Shown: piece by piece, positions 35,102 through 44,355 of the stretch
Layout of the letters: each line of letters begins with the position of its first letter
Numbering within the stretch: position 1 is the first letter of the stretch
Assembly: GCA_039800325.1 (NCBI GenBank)
Contig: JBDLQY010000022.1
Coordinates: 1-64,000, forward strand
Origin: SYIM01 sp039800325
Lineage (GTDB): Bacteria > Pseudomonadota > Gammaproteobacteria > Burkholderiales > Burkholderiaceae_E
Direction: 5' to 3'
DNA: 64,000 nucleotides
The notes under the pieces: model-generated
The model's input: the letters and a program-made list of their open reading frames with translations, nothing else
Databases searched by the model: none
Told to the model about the DNA's origin: nothing
Translations under genes and position numbers: made by a program

Positions 35102-35965
35102 CTAGAGCCAGTAAACAACGACGTAAAGCCCCAGCCAGACCACATCCACAAAGTGCCAATACCAGGCTGCGGCTTCAAAGCCGAAATGCCGATCGGACGT
35201 GAAATGACCCTTGAGAATACGGAACAGGATGACGGCCAGCATGATGGCACCCACCGTGACGTGAAAGCCGTGGAAGCCGGTGAGCATGAAGAACGTCGAA
35301 CCAAAAATACCCGAGCTCAGCTTGAGATTGAGATCGCGGTAAGCGTGAATGTATTCGTAGGCCTGGAAACCCAGGAACAGGGCCCCAAGGCCGATCGTGG
35401 CAAACATCCAGAACACCACCGAACCGCGACGGCTTTCTTTCAAGGCATGATGCGCGATGGTCAGCGTGATGCCCGACAACAGCAGCAATGCCGTGTTGAT
35501 GGTGGGAATAGGCCAGGGTCCGATGGTCTGAAAACCCTCGACAACCTTAGCGGGCCCTAAATTAGGCCACACAGCCTGGAAGTCGGGCCACAGAACCGTT
35601 TTGTGATCGAAGTCACCCAGCCAAGGCATGGTGATGCTGCGTGCGTAGTACAGGGCTCCGAAGAACGCTCCAAAAAACATCACCTCGGAAAAAATGAACC
35701 AGCCCATAGACCAGCGGAAAGCGGAATCAACACGCTCGCCGTAAACGCCGGATTCAGATTCGCGGGCTACGGTACCGAACCAGCCCACCATCATGTAGAC
35801 CAGAATGGACAGAAACACGGCGAACAACCAGGGGCCGTAGGCCGCGCCGTTCACCCAGCCCCCCATACCAAACCCAAAGAAGGTCAGTGCGATCGCGCCC
35901 ACCATGGGCCAGTGCGAGGGCCCCGGCACGTAGTAATAGGGTGCCTGCGATTGGGCTACAGCCAT
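35102..35965 (-). CDS. ctaE: Cytochrome c oxidase subunit III
   Basis: A 287-residue, seven-helix subunit III of the aa3 oxidase. Typical parts are YYVPGPSHWPMVGA at the start, RWSMGWFIFSEVMFFGAFFGALYY, the FLGFQAYEY segment, FFMLTGFHGFHVTVG and the ending WHFVDVVWLGLYVVVYW. The ATG at 35965 has GGGAGA in front; an earlier start at 35995 would add 10 unrelated residues. Confidence 0.96.
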   Translation of the reverse strand: MAVAQSQAPYYYVPGPSHWPMVGAIALTFFGFGMGGWVNGAAYGPWLFAVFLSILVYMMVGWFGTVARESESGVYGERVDSAFRWSMGWFIFSEVMFFGAFFGALYYARSITMPWLGDFDHKTVLWPDFQAVWPNLGPAKVVEGFQTIGPWPIPTINTALLLLSGITLTIAHHALKESRRGSVVFWMFATIGLGALFLGFQAYEYIHAYRDLNLKLSSGIFGSTFFMLTGFHGFHVTVGAIMLAVILFRILKGHFTSDRHFGFEAAAWYWHFVDVVWLGLYVVVYWL

Positions 35966-36032
35966 TTTGGTTTCTCCCTGAAATCCGTCCAGCAATCAAG
36001 CAATGTGCAGGGGCCTTATCGACATAACGCGA

Positions 36033-36290
36033 TCAGGCCACCACCAGTCTGACCACACCGATGAGGGTCAGCACGAACAACGCCGCCAGCGCAATGCCGA
36101 CGATAACGACATGAATCGGATTGAGGCTGACCATGTCAGCCTCATGAGCCTTACGAGCTCGAACACCGAAAAACGACCACGCCACCGCCCGCAGCGTGGC
36201 AAAAAAGCCTGCTCTCGCAGTGCCAGGCGCATATCGGCCGGACACTTCGGCGCGCTTGGGTTGATCAGCCACCACCGGGTCGGGGCGCAT
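36033..36290 (-). CDS. DUF2970 family small membrane protein
   Basis: An 85-residue protein with the DUF2970 pattern: FFATLRAVAWSFFGVRARKAHEADMVSLNPIHVV and one C-terminal helix (VIVGIALAALFVLTLIGVV). DUF2970 proteins lie between ctaG and coxC in Betaproteobacteria and have no assigned function. The start is taken as ATG 36290, inside the last codons of ctaG; a TTG at 36305 is an alternative. Confidence 0.82.
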   Translation of the reverse strand: MRPDPVVADQPKRAEVSGRYAPGTARAGFFATLRAVAWSFFGVRARKAHEADMVSLNPIHVVIVGIALAALFVLTLIGVVRLVVA

Positions 36291-36882
36291 AGCCGCCCAC
36301 TTCAAAAAACGTATAGGACAAGGTGATGGTTCCTACATCACGAGGAAGCTTGGGATCGACCACAAACACCACGGGAAACCGGCGAGTTTCGTGGGCTTCG
36401 AGCGCCTGCTGCTCGAAGCAGAAACATTCAAGCTTTCGAAAATAGGGGCCCGACTGAAGCGGTGCATACGACGGGATTGCCTGCCCGGAGGTGGCGACCG
36501 GCTTGGTATTGACCAGGTCGTAGACCACCGTGACCAGCTCGCCGGGATGCACCTCCAGTGCATTGGTTTCGGGCTTGAATAGCCATGCCCCGCGACTGCT
36601 GGCGTCGAACTCGACAATCACTTTGCGCGAGGTGTCGACCTGAGTATTGCGGGCAAACTCAGCTGCTTCTTTGTCTTTGCGGGTCAGCAGGTTGATACCT
36701 GTGACTTCGCAAATTTTTTCGTAGATGGGCACCAGGGCATAACCGAAGCCAAACATCAGCCCAGCAATGACCACTAGCTTACCCAACATGTGACCGTTGG
36801 ACTGGCGCAGACTGCCGGCCGAGACTGTCGACGAAGAGGCTGCCGGTTGTTCGGCGGACGACTGAGGTTCTGCCGCCTTCAT
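36265..36882 (-). CDS. ctaG: Cytochrome c oxidase assembly protein (CtaG/Cox11)
   Basis: A 205-residue Cox11-family copper chaperone, one N-terminal helix (LGKLVVIAGLMFGFGYALVPIY) and a periplasmic beta domain. The copper motif CFCFEQQ is present, with LVNTKPVATSGQAIPSYAP upstream and the FFEVGGYAP end. It supplies CuB of subunit I. It starts 1 base after the small assembly gene. Confidence 0.95.
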   Translation of the reverse strand: MKAAEPQSSAEQPAASSSTVSAGSLRQSNGHMLGKLVVIAGLMFGFGYALVPIYEKICEVTGINLLTRKDKEAAEFARNTQVDTSRKVIVEFDASSRGAWLFKPETNALEVHPGELVTVVYDLVNTKPVATSGQAIPSYAPLQSGPYFRKLECFCFEQQALEAHETRRFPVVFVVDPKLPRDVGTITLSYTFFEVGGYAPRPGGG

Positions 36883-36883
36883 C

Positions 36884-36994
36884 TCAAGCTCCGAAAATCC
36901 AGTATTTGGCGATCACGCCGGCGAAAAAGACCAGCGCGATCGACGCCAACACCAGGGCGGTGCGAATGTTGGAGGGCTTACGGCCCGGTGACAT
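36884..36994 (-). CDS. Small (36-residue) oxidase assembly membrane protein
   Basis: A 36-residue protein, a basic start (SPGRKPSNIRTA) and one helix (LVLASIALVFFAGVIAKYWIF). Very short proteins of this form at the same spot between ctaD and ctaG are annotated in Burkholderiales as cytochrome oxidase small assembly protein. The ATG at 36994 lies 13 bases after the ctaD stop and its stop is 1 base before ctaG, so it is tightly held in the operon. A longer open frame extends upstream to 37120, but that part is ctaD coding sequence in another frame. Confidence 0.75.
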   Translation of the reverse strand: MSPGRKPSNIRTALVLASIALVFFAGVIAKYWIFGA

Positions 36995-37007
36995 CGCGCT
37001 CACGATC

Positions 37008-38597
37008 TCACTTGACCACCGGGGGTGTTTCAAAGGTGTGGAAAGGTGCCGGTGACGGCACCGTCCACTCGAGACCATCACGGGCACCCCAGGGGTTGTC
37101 GGCTGCTTTCTCGCCACCACGGATGCACTTGATGATCACCCACAGGAAGATCAGCTGCGACAGACCAAACCAGAACGCACCGACGGTGACGATGGCATTG
37201 AAGTCAGCAAACTGCATGGGATAGTCGGCATAGCGACGCGGCATACCCGCCAGGCCCAGGAAGTGCATCGGGAAGAATGTGAGATTGAACGACACGAGCG
37301 ACATCCAGAAGTGCCACTTGCCGAGACGCTCGTCGTACATATGGCCCGTCCACTTCGGCAGCCAGTAATAGGTGCCGGCAAACAGCGCGTACAGAGAACC
37401 AGCCACCAGCACATAGTGGAAGTGGGCCACTACGTAGTAAGTGTCATGCAGCTGAATATCAAGCGGCGCCACCGACAGAATAATGCCGGTGAGACCACCC
37501 ATGGTGAACACAAAGATGAAGCCGATGGCGAACAGCATGGGCGTCTCGAAGGTCATGGACCCGCGCCACATGGTGGCCACCCAGTTAAAGATCTTCACCC
37601 CGGTGGGCACAGCGATCAGCATGGTGGCGTACATGAAGAACAGCTGTGCGGTCACCGGCATACCCACGGTAAACATGTGGTGCGCCCACACAATGAAGGA
37701 CAGGATAGCGATCGAGGCTGTGGCATACACCATGGAGCTGTAGCCAAACAGCCGCTTGCGGGCGAAGGTGGGGATGATCTCCGACACGATGCCAAAGGCC
37801 GGCAGAATCATGATGTAGACCTCGGGGTGCCCGAAGAACCAGAAGATGTGCTGGAACATGACTGGATCACCGCCGCCCGCGGCATTGAAGAACGAGGTAC
37901 CAAAATGCCGGTCAGTCAGCAGCATGGTGATGGCACCAGCCAGGACGGGCATGACCGCGATCAGCAGATACGCCGTAATAAGCCAGGTCCAGACGAACAG
38001 CGGCATCTTCATCAGCGTCATGCCGGGCGCCCGCATGTTCAGAATCGTGGTGATGATGTTGATCGAGCCCATGATAGAGCTCGCACCCATGATGTGCAGC
38101 GCGAAGATACCCATGTCCATGCCAGGGCCCATCTGGACGGACAGCGGCGCGTAGATCGTCCAGCCTGCAGCCGTGGCCCCGCCCGGTACAAAATATGAGG
38201 CCACCAGCAACAACGCAGCCGGCGGCAGCAGCCAGAAGCTGAAGTTGTTCATGCGGGCGAATGCCATATCGGCCGCCCCGATCATGAGCGGGATCTGCCA
38301 GTTCGCAAAGCCTACAAAGGCCGGCATGATGGCGCCGAACACCATGATGAGGCCATGCATGGTGGTGAGCTGATTGAAGAACTCGGGGCTGACGATTTGC
38401 AGGCCTGGCTGGAAGAGCTCAGTACGCAGCAGCAGCGCGTTGAGTCCGCCCACAATCAGCATGGTGAACGAGAACCACAAGTACAGCGTACCGATGTCCT
38501 TGTGATTAGTTGCGTACAGCCAGCGTCGCCACCCAGTTGGGTGATCATGTGCGTGGTCGTGTGCATGGTCGTCGTGTTGGCCGATCACTGCGCTCAT
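37008..38597 (-). CDS. ctaD: Cytochrome c oxidase subunit I (aa3 type)
   Basis: A 529-residue, twelve-helix haem-copper oxidase subunit. It has the start WLYATNHKDIGTLYLWF, the HPEVY motif for CuB and the cross-linked tyrosine (WFFGHPEVYIMILPAFG), and HDTYYVVAHFHYVL for haem a3/a. The N-terminus is rich in histidine (HDDHAHDHAHDHP at 8-20), as in related Burkholderiales. It reduces O2 at the binuclear centre and pumps protons. Confidence 0.97.
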   Translation of the reverse strand: MSAVIGQHDDHAHDHAHDHPTGWRRWLYATNHKDIGTLYLWFSFTMLIVGGLNALLLRTELFQPGLQIVSPEFFNQLTTMHGLIMVFGAIMPAFVGFANWQIPLMIGAADMAFARMNNFSFWLLPPAALLLVASYFVPGGATAAGWTIYAPLSVQMGPGMDMGIFALHIMGASSIMGSINIITTILNMRAPGMTLMKMPLFVWTWLITAYLLIAVMPVLAGAITMLLTDRHFGTSFFNAAGGGDPVMFQHIFWFFGHPEVYIMILPAFGIVSEIIPTFARKRLFGYSSMVYATASIAILSFIVWAHHMFTVGMPVTAQLFFMYATMLIAVPTGVKIFNWVATMWRGSMTFETPMLFAIGFIFVFTMGGLTGIILSVAPLDIQLHDTYYVVAHFHYVLVAGSLYALFAGTYYWLPKWTGHMYDERLGKWHFWMSLVSFNLTFFPMHFLGLAGMPRRYADYPMQFADFNAIVTVGAFWFGLSQLIFLWVIIKCIRGGEKAADNPWGARDGLEWTVPSPAPFHTFETPPVVK

Positions 38598-38683
38598 GGT
38601 GTTACTCCTGCAAATTCCGATTGTCTGTTGCGTGCGCTCAGGCCCACAGGGCCCCTGGCTTAATCATTACGATAAGACCCGAA

Positions 38684-39874
38684 TTACTTGCGAGCAGCCT
38701 TCACCGCGGCAGGCTGCACCAGACCGTCTTCGGCCTTGTTGCCCCATGCATTTCGCGAGTAAGTAATGACCGCTGCAAGCTCGGTGTCAGACAGTTGCTT
38801 GAACGAGGCCATGGCCGTTCCGGGCTTACCGTTCAGCATGATGGCGATGTGGTCATCACGCTTACCCAAAACAATCTTGGAGCCTTCTAGCGCCGGGAAT
38901 GCCCCGGCAAGCCCCTTGCCGCTGGCCTGATGGCAGGCCACACAGTTGGCCGCATAAACTTTTTCACCGCGCGCAGCCAACTCACCTGTTGTCCAGACCT
39001 TGTTGGGGTCTTCAGCAGCCGCCAACATTTCTTTCTTACGGGCCTCGGCCCACTTTGAGTAGTCTTCGGCGCTCTTGACCTCGACCACGATGGGCATGAA
39101 GGCATGATCCTTACCGCACAGTTCGGCACACGCACCACGGTAGATGCCCGGCTTGTCAGCACGAAACCAGGAATCGCGCACGAAGCCTGGAATGGCGTCT
39201 TGCTTGACGCCCAGTCGCGGCACGTAAAACGAGTGGATCACGTCATTGGCCGTGATGACCAGTCTGACCTTCTTGTCGACTGGAACCACCAACGGGTTAT
39301 CAACTTCCATCAGGTACGTGGTGTTGGCCTCGCGTTTGGCTTTGGCATCGGGGAAGCGCCGATCATCGATCTGCTCACGCGGCGTGGCAAGTGTCGAAAT
39401 AACCGAGACACCCTCGCCTTCGCCTTTGAGGTAGTCGTAACCCCACTTCCACTGGTAGCCCGTCACCTTCACGGTCAGGTCAGGGTTGGAGGTGTCTTTC
39501 TGCGCAATGACCTCACCCGTGGACACCACCCCAAGACCCACCACGATGATGAACGGCACAACCGTCCAGACAATCTCAACCGTGGTGCTTTCGTGGAAAT
39601 CAGCAGGCTTGGCGCCGCGTGATTTACGGTGCGCCCACATCGAATAAAACATGACCGCAAAGACAGCCACGAAAATGATGACGCATACCCACAGCAACAC
39701 GTCATGAAGGTAGTGTTGCCCGCGGGCGATGGCGTTTGCGGGCTCAGCCAGGTTCAGCTGATTGACGGCTGGACCGCCCGGCATGTCTTTAACCGCCGCC
39801 GCTATCGTTGCCCATCCTCCCAGAAGAGCACCCGCGAGCGCGTTTACCGCGCCTTTCTTGATCATTTCAGCCAT
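38684..39874 (-). CDS. ctaC: Cytochrome c oxidase subunit II with C-terminal cytochrome c domain
   Basis: A 396-residue subunit II. After a signal peptide come two membrane helices (about 50-75 and 90-110), then the cupredoxin domain with the CuA site ACAELCGKDHAFMP, and a fused cytochrome c with CVACH at 311-315 and a likely axial methionine near 355 (PGTAMASF). This is the caa3-like form in which cytochrome c is attached to the oxidase. The ATG at 39874 has GGAAG in front; ATG 39865 is an alternative. Confidence 0.95.
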   Translation of the reverse strand: MAEMIKKGAVNALAGALLGGWATIAAAVKDMPGGPAVNQLNLAEPANAIARGQHYLHDVLLWVCVIIFVAVFAVMFYSMWAHRKSRGAKPADFHESTTVEIVWTVVPFIIVVGLGVVSTGEVIAQKDTSNPDLTVKVTGYQWKWGYDYLKGEGEGVSVISTLATPREQIDDRRFPDAKAKREANTTYLMEVDNPLVVPVDKKVRLVITANDVIHSFYVPRLGVKQDAIPGFVRDSWFRADKPGIYRGACAELCGKDHAFMPIVVEVKSAEDYSKWAEARKKEMLAAAEDPNKVWTTGELAARGEKVYAANCVACHQASGKGLAGAFPALEGSKIVLGKRDDHIAIMLNGKPGTAMASFKQLSDTELAAVITYSRNAWGNKAEDGLVQPAAVKAARK

Positions 39875-39920
39875 TCGCCTTCTTCCAAGCACTCAAAATC
39901 GATGATGCCACGCAGGCCTC

Positions 39921-40391
39921 TCAGCCTCCGCACAGCGCACCGCGCAGCTGCTGTGCGAGCGCCGCGCGGCGGTGATCGGGCACCAGAGAACCTACCGGAA
40001 TCTTCTGCTGGCCCGCCACCAACCTGATCGGCCCACGCGCCCTGGGTTCGTACTCGACACGTACCCAACTGGGTGCGCACTGAAGCACCTGCACAGCGTC
40101 ACCACGACACGCTTCAACCATCAGACGACCAGGCTCGGCAACGATGCGCTCGTAGTCACCCGCGTGCCGCGCGTACAGCACGAAAGCCAAGCCCAGCACC
40201 CCTATCTCAACCACGGCGAACGGAACGACCAACCATGCGCCATGGGCAGCAAAGGCGACCGCGATACCCAGCGATACCAGAGCCAAGGACAAAAACCACC
40301 CACCCAACTGCACCGGCGTGAGTACGCAGTTGCGTCGCAGCATCCACTGATGCCGCCCTTGTTGCTCACTGTACTGCCACTCGTACTGCAT
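39921..40391 (-). CDS. DUF2244 family membrane protein
   Basis: A 156-residue protein with two close helices (VQLGGWFLSLALVSLGIAVAFAA and WLVVPFAVVEIGVLGLAFVLYARHA) after WMLRRNCVLTP, which is the DUF2244 pattern, and a cytoplasmic C-terminal domain (APSWVRVEY, LVAGQQKIPVGSLVP). Function is unknown; it lies upstream of ctaC in the same direction, 46 bases away, as in other Betaproteobacteria. Confidence 0.82.
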   Translation of the reverse strand: MQYEWQYSEQQGRHQWMLRRNCVLTPVQLGGWFLSLALVSLGIAVAFAAHGAWLVVPFAVVEIGVLGLAFVLYARHAGDYERIVAEPGRLMVEACRGDAVQVLQCAPSWVRVEYEPRARGPIRLVAGQQKIPVGSLVPDHRRAALAQQLRGALCGG

Positions 40392-40527
40392 TCGCTTCCT
40401 GCCTCAGCCACAACCTTGCCGTCACCTCTGAACCAGCGAAGTGTCGGACGATTGCGGCAACTTGGAATTATAGAGGTGCGTTGCGAGAGCGGGCAAATTC
40501 GATTGGCCGCAACCCGACACAGACCGC

Positions 40528-41415
40528 TCAGCTCTGAGGGCGGCGAGGCACCATCCGGACTGGGGCAAGCCCCGCCGGTAGACGTTTTTGAGGGCCACAC
40601 CAGGCGTGACCAAACACCAACTCAAGTTCGAGGCGGATGAGTCCATCGGCCCCGCGCAGGCCTTCGAGCGCGGCTAGCCACTGAGCTCGGTGATGCGCTG
40701 TGAGCAGCCCCCGAAAGCGCCCCGACAAGGCATTGCCGCCCATGGCATAGAGGTCACGCAGCGCAGTGTCGGCCTCCCTCCAGGTGACCGCAAGACGATC
40801 AAGGTCCATGACGGGCTCCGCGAAGCCGGCCCGTACCAGTGCGTCCCCGATATCGTGCATGTCGGCAAAACGCATGAAACGGGCGCCGAGGCTGCGCAAA
40901 CCACCCAAGCTATCGACCCCCAGACAGCTGAAGGTGAGCAAGCCCCCGGGACGAATCACCCGATACCACTGGGCCAGTACCTGCGCGGGATCAGAAAACC
41001 AGTGAAAAGCCAGATTTGACCAGATGAGATCAACGCTTGACGAAGCCAGCGGCAGCTGGGCGAGGTCAGCCGCCACCAGACCCGCCAGCGGATTTGCCCG
41101 ACGACTGCGCCAGCGCGCCAAAAACCCCTCAGCCTGAGGTGTCAGAAGCTCTTGCGCTCTGGCCAGTCGAGCCGTCGCAAAATCAATGCCTATGAGTTGC
41201 GCCTGCGGATAGCGCTTCTTGAGCGCAAGCAGGCCGTCGCCCTGACCACAGCCAGCATCCAGAACCACCGCGGGCGCCAGGCGCACCGGCTCAAGCCGCT
41301 GCACAAGCGCACGCTCAACCTCCCTGGCAATAAAGTCGTCCCCAGACCGTCCGCCCGACCGTCGTTCGAACTGCCGGCGAACCGCCTTGGGATCTAGGTC
41401 ACTGGGGACAGTCAT
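40528..41415 (-). CDS. Class I SAM-dependent methyltransferase, BioC-like
   Basis: A 295-residue methyltransferase. Motif I is VLDAGCGQGDGLLALKKRYP near 55-75, then LIGIDFATARL, and VDLIWSNLAFHWFSDP, the last resembling BioC (malonyl-ACP methyltransferase), with the helical DALVRAGFAEPVMD part after it. No biotin gene is nearby, so BioC is a resemblance, not an assignment. The ATG at 41415 (MTVPSDLDPKAVRRQFERR) is the start; the longer frame to 41595 overlaps comF on the other strand. Confidence 0.82.
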   Translation of the reverse strand: MTVPSDLDPKAVRRQFERRSGGRSGDDFIAREVERALVQRLEPVRLAPAVVLDAGCGQGDGLLALKKRYPQAQLIGIDFATARLARAQELLTPQAEGFLARWRSRRANPLAGLVAADLAQLPLASSSVDLIWSNLAFHWFSDPAQVLAQWYRVIRPGGLLTFSCLGVDSLGGLRSLGARFMRFADMHDIGDALVRAGFAEPVMDLDRLAVTWREADTALRDLYAMGGNALSGRFRGLLTAHHRAQWLAALEGLRGADGLIRLELELVFGHAWCGPQKRLPAGLAPVRMVPRRPQS

Positions 41416-41454
41416 GGCATCCAGTATAGGCGGCGCACCTGTTTCAATTTGGAC

Positions 41455-42249
41455 ATGACCCATTTCGTTCAAGGTTTGCTGCCACGCGCCCGAAACGCTT
41501 GCGCCCGTGTGCTCGACCAATTGCTCAGCCGCGTTTGCGTGCTCTGCGACGCTCCGTTGTCGGGTCAATTCGCCCGCCTGGGTCTGTGTGCTCACTGCGC
41601 CCGAAGTTTACCCAGGCCGGCCACCCCCTGTCCGCGCTGCGGTGAGCCTTGCGCGGCGGCTGAAGACCAGTGCGTACGGTGTCGCTCTGATCCACCCGCC
41701 TTCGTTGCAACACTCGTCCTGGTCGACTTCGCGGCGCCCATTGACCGCCTCATCCATGCCCTCAAATTTCGACGCGAACGCGCTCTCGCGCGCCCCATGG
41801 GTTTACTGATGGCTGAGCAGCTGGCACAGATGCAGGCGTCTGACCCGTACTCGCAAGACCAGCGCTTCTGTCCCCTGGCGCTGATTCCGATTCCGCTGAG
41901 CGCTGAGCGTCTTGCGCAACGTGGCTTCAATCAGGCTCAGGCCATCGCGCAGGCGCTCGCGGAATCCTGTGGCGCACCCGTAAACAACCAACTGCTTCGA
42001 CGCGCTCGCCACACCAGCGCACAGGCGGGGCTTGACCTAGGCCAGCGACAGGAAAATATCGCCGGAGCCTTTCAGTGCCGGGCGGCATCGCCTGCCCGCG
42101 TTGCGCTCGTCGACGATGTCATGACCACCGGTGCTACCCTGCGCGCTGCGGCGCTGGCCCTTCAACAAGCGGGCGCCCACACCATCATCAATCTTGTTTT
42201 TGCCCGCACCGCTGCTGATCATGTTTCACGTCGTCCTGGTCCACCCTGA
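41455..42249 (+). CDS. comF: ComF-family amidophosphoribosyltransferase-like protein
   Basis: A 264-residue ComF homologue: N-terminal four-cysteine zinc ribbon (CVLC and CAHC near 30-55, then CPRCG and CVRC), and a C-terminal phosphoribosyltransferase domain with the PRPP loop VALVDDVMTTGATL near 225. ComF proteins take part in DNA uptake or its metabolism. ATG 41455 is preferred over TTG 41449. Its 3' end overlaps trmL by 29 bases. Confidence 0.9.
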   Translation: MTHFVQGLLPRARNACARVLDQLLSRVCVLCDAPLSGQFARLGLCAHCARSLPRPATPCPRCGEPCAAAEDQCVRCRSDPPAFVATLVLVDFAAPIDRLIHALKFRRERALARPMGLLMAEQLAQMQASDPYSQDQRFCPLALIPIPLSAERLAQRGFNQAQAIAQALAESCGAPVNNQLLRRARHTSAQAGLDLGQRQENIAGAFQCRAASPARVALVDDVMTTGATLRAAALALQQAGAHTIINLVFARTAADHVSRRPGPP

Positions 42250-42685
42250 GATTCCGCCCAACACCGGAAACATCATCCGCCTGTGTGCCAATACCGGCGC
42301 GGTGTTGCATCTGATCGAGCCACTTGGTTTTCCGATTGACTCTGCCCGCATGCGCCGCGCGGGACTCGACTATCGGGAGTTCGCAGACCTCAGAAGGCAC
42401 GCCAGCTGGTCGGACTATCGACGCGACGAAACGCCCACCCGCTGCTTCGCGCTGACCACCCGGGGCAGTCGGACGCCCAGCGAGGTTCGGTTTGAAGCGG
42501 GCGACACGCTGGTATTTGGCAGCGAGACGGCCGGACTGCCCGACGCGGTAATGGCCGACTTTGCGCCCGAACAGCGTCTGCGGCTGCCGATGCGACCGGG
42601 CAATCGCAGTCTGAATTTATCCAACGCGGTAGCCATCACGGTGTATGAGGCCTGGCGTCAGCTAGGCTTTGAAGGCGGTCGCTGA
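42221..42685 (+). CDS. trmL: tRNA (cytidine(34)-2'-O)-methyltransferase
   Basis: A 154-residue SPOUT methyltransferase of the TrmL type: MFHVVLVHPEIPPNTGNIIRL at the start, VFGSETAGLP in the middle and the knot end LPMRPGNRSLNLSNAVAI. It methylates the wobble nucleotide of tRNA-Leu. The ATG at 42221 lies inside the comF end. Confidence 0.95.
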   Translation: MFHVVLVHPEIPPNTGNIIRLCANTGAVLHLIEPLGFPIDSARMRRAGLDYREFADLRRHASWSDYRRDETPTRCFALTTRGSRTPSEVRFEAGDTLVFGSETAGLPDAVMADFAPEQRLRLPMRPGNRSLNLSNAVAITVYEAWRQLGFEGGR

Positions 42686-42692
42686 AGGGTTG

Positions 42693-43277
42693 TTAGGCGA
42701 CGGGCTGAATGCAGCACTGGGCAAGATGGTCTAGCAGAGGTTCAAGCTCAGATCCATGCCGCAGTATGGTGCGCGCGTCTTCACTGACAAAACCGGCCGC
42801 CACGAATTCATCGCACACACGCAGCAAGCTGTCGTAGTAACCGCGGTGATTTAACAACGCCACCGGTTTGGCGTGGTAGCGCGTCTGCCGCAGAGTCAAC
42901 ACTTCAAAGAGTTCGTCCAGTGTGCCAAATCCACCCGGCAACGCCAGAAAAGCATGCGACTCCTCGACCATGCGCTGTTTGCGAACCGACATATCGGGCA
43001 CTACCTCTAGCCGGGTAAGACTCCTATGCCCCTGCTCGCGCATGAGCATGCCTTGCGGAATAATGCCCAGCACTTCACCGCCCGCCTGCAAGACCGCATC
43101 GGCCAACGTGCCCATCAGCCCCACATGTCCGCCGCCGTACACCAATCGCCAACCACGCCGGGCAATCGCCAGGCCGCATGCGGCAGCGACTGCCATGTGG
43201 GCGGAATCATGCCCGCTGCGTGCCCCGCAAAACACACAGAGGCTAATACGAGGGGCAGTTGGTAACGGTGTGTTCAT
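42693..43277 (-). CDS. LOG-family nucleoside 5'-monophosphate phosphoribohydrolase
   Basis: A 194-residue Rossmann-fold protein with the LOG signatures VYGGGHVGLMG and PGGFGTLDELFE; MREQGHRSL and KQRMVEESHAFLAL also match. It cleaves nucleoside monophosphates to base and ribose phosphate (cytokinin-activating in plants, AMP/CMP-type in bacteria). It converges with trmL, 7 bases apart. Confidence 0.92.
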   Translation of the reverse strand: MNTPLPTAPRISLCVFCGARSGHDSAHMAVAAACGLAIARRGWRLVYGGGHVGLMGTLADAVLQAGGEVLGIIPQGMLMREQGHRSLTRLEVVPDMSVRKQRMVEESHAFLALPGGFGTLDELFEVLTLRQTRYHAKPVALLNHRGYYDSLLRVCDEFVAAGFVSEDARTILRHGSELEPLLDHLAQCCIQPVA

Positions 43278-43313
43278 GAGCTGACTTTGAGGGCGCGGTG
43301 CTGAAACCGGCCC

Positions 43314-44318
43314 TCAATCGTGCTCGTTTCGCGGCTCACGGGCAAGCAGGCCCAGCACCGCTTCACGAGGCGCCAGACGACCCTCTAGCACCGCAACAAC
43401 AGCCTCGAGAATAGGCATCTCAACCCCGTAGCGACGCGCTAGCGATAATGCTACGGGTGCACAGGCAACCCCCTCGGCAACATGGCCCAACTCATGCAGA
43501 GCCTGCGGCAGGGACAGCCCCTGGGCTATGGCCAAACCGATACGCCGATTGCGCGACAGTGCACCCGTGCAGGTCAACACGAGGTCACCCAGACCGGTCA
43601 GACCCGTGAAGGTGGCGGCGCGTGCGCCCATGGCCAGGCCGAGCCGCGTTATTTCAGCAAGACCGCGCGTAATCAAGGCGGCGCGAGCATTTAGACCGAG
43701 TTCAAGCCCGTCGCTGATACCAGCCGCGATCGCCATCACGTTCTTGAGCGCCCCGCCGAGCTCAACCCCGATCGGATCATCGCTCTGGTAGACCCGCAGG
43801 CCTGCGTGATGCAGACCCTGTCGAGTCGCGGATACCAAGGCTGCACTACTGCTTGCCAGGGTGAGCGCAGTCGGCAGCCCCGCAGCCACTTCCTGGGCAA
43901 AGCCGGGTCCGGACAGGGCTGCCCCCGGAAGCATGCCCAGAAACGGCTGGGCCAATTGATGCGGAAGCTCGCCTGTCTGGACGTCGATTCCCTTGCACAA
44001 CCAGACAACTCCCGCGCAGGCAGCGGGCAGTCGCGACACAAGCTCACCCAACAGTCCCCGCAGGCCAGCCATGGGTACGCCGAGGACTGCCAAAGAAGGC
44101 GCCTGTGCCAGCCAGTGACAGGCCTGCGCCAGATCGGCGCTGAGTATGAGCGTATCTGGCAACGGCACGCCGGGCAGATAGCGCGCGTTCTCACGACTGC
44201 GCGCCACCTGTGCGCATTGTTCGCCATCACGCAGCCAGAGCAGCGCATCGCCTTGCCGGGCGGCATGGCAGGCAATCGCGGTGCCCCAGGCACCCCCCCC
44301 AAATACTGCCGTCCTCAT
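43314..44318 (-). CDS. gpsA: Glycerol-3-phosphate dehydrogenase (NAD(P)+)
   Basis: A 334-residue soluble dehydrogenase. The nucleotide loop is VFGGGAWGTAIA at 5-16; then WLCKGID, LSGPGFAQEVAAGLPT, the catalytic lysine in GGALKNVMAIAAG and TGLGDLVLTCTG. It makes sn-glycerol 3-phosphate for phospholipids. The ATG at 44318 is the true start; an open frame to 44513 runs over the SH3 gene. Confidence 0.96.
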   Translation of the reverse strand: MRTAVFGGGAWGTAIACHAARQGDALLWLRDGEQCAQVARSRENARYLPGVPLPDTLILSADLAQACHWLAQAPSLAVLGVPMAGLRGLLGELVSRLPAACAGVVWLCKGIDVQTGELPHQLAQPFLGMLPGAALSGPGFAQEVAAGLPTALTLASSSAALVSATRQGLHHAGLRVYQSDDPIGVELGGALKNVMAIAAGISDGLELGLNARAALITRGLAEITRLGLAMGARAATFTGLTGLGDLVLTCTGALSRNRRIGLAIAQGLSLPQALHELGHVAEGVACAPVALSLARRYGVEMPILEAVVAVLEGRLAPREAVLGLLAREPRNEHD

Positions 44319-44355
44319 GCCCCGCCAACCCGCAAGGGCTGTGGCAAGTCGTCGC

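Noticed and set aside
35008..35104. Peptide-like frame after coxC on the minus strand (ending DLPRFGLKAAR)
   Set aside because: It is open only because of a longer shadow frame within coxC, has no start codon or ribosome site of its own, and gives no recognisable match. It may be a remnant but cannot be supported as a gene.
38558..38600. Histidine/aspartate repeat at the N-terminus of CtaD as a new metal site
   Set aside because: A similar His-rich start is usual in subunit I of Burkholderiales, so it is not special to this genome.
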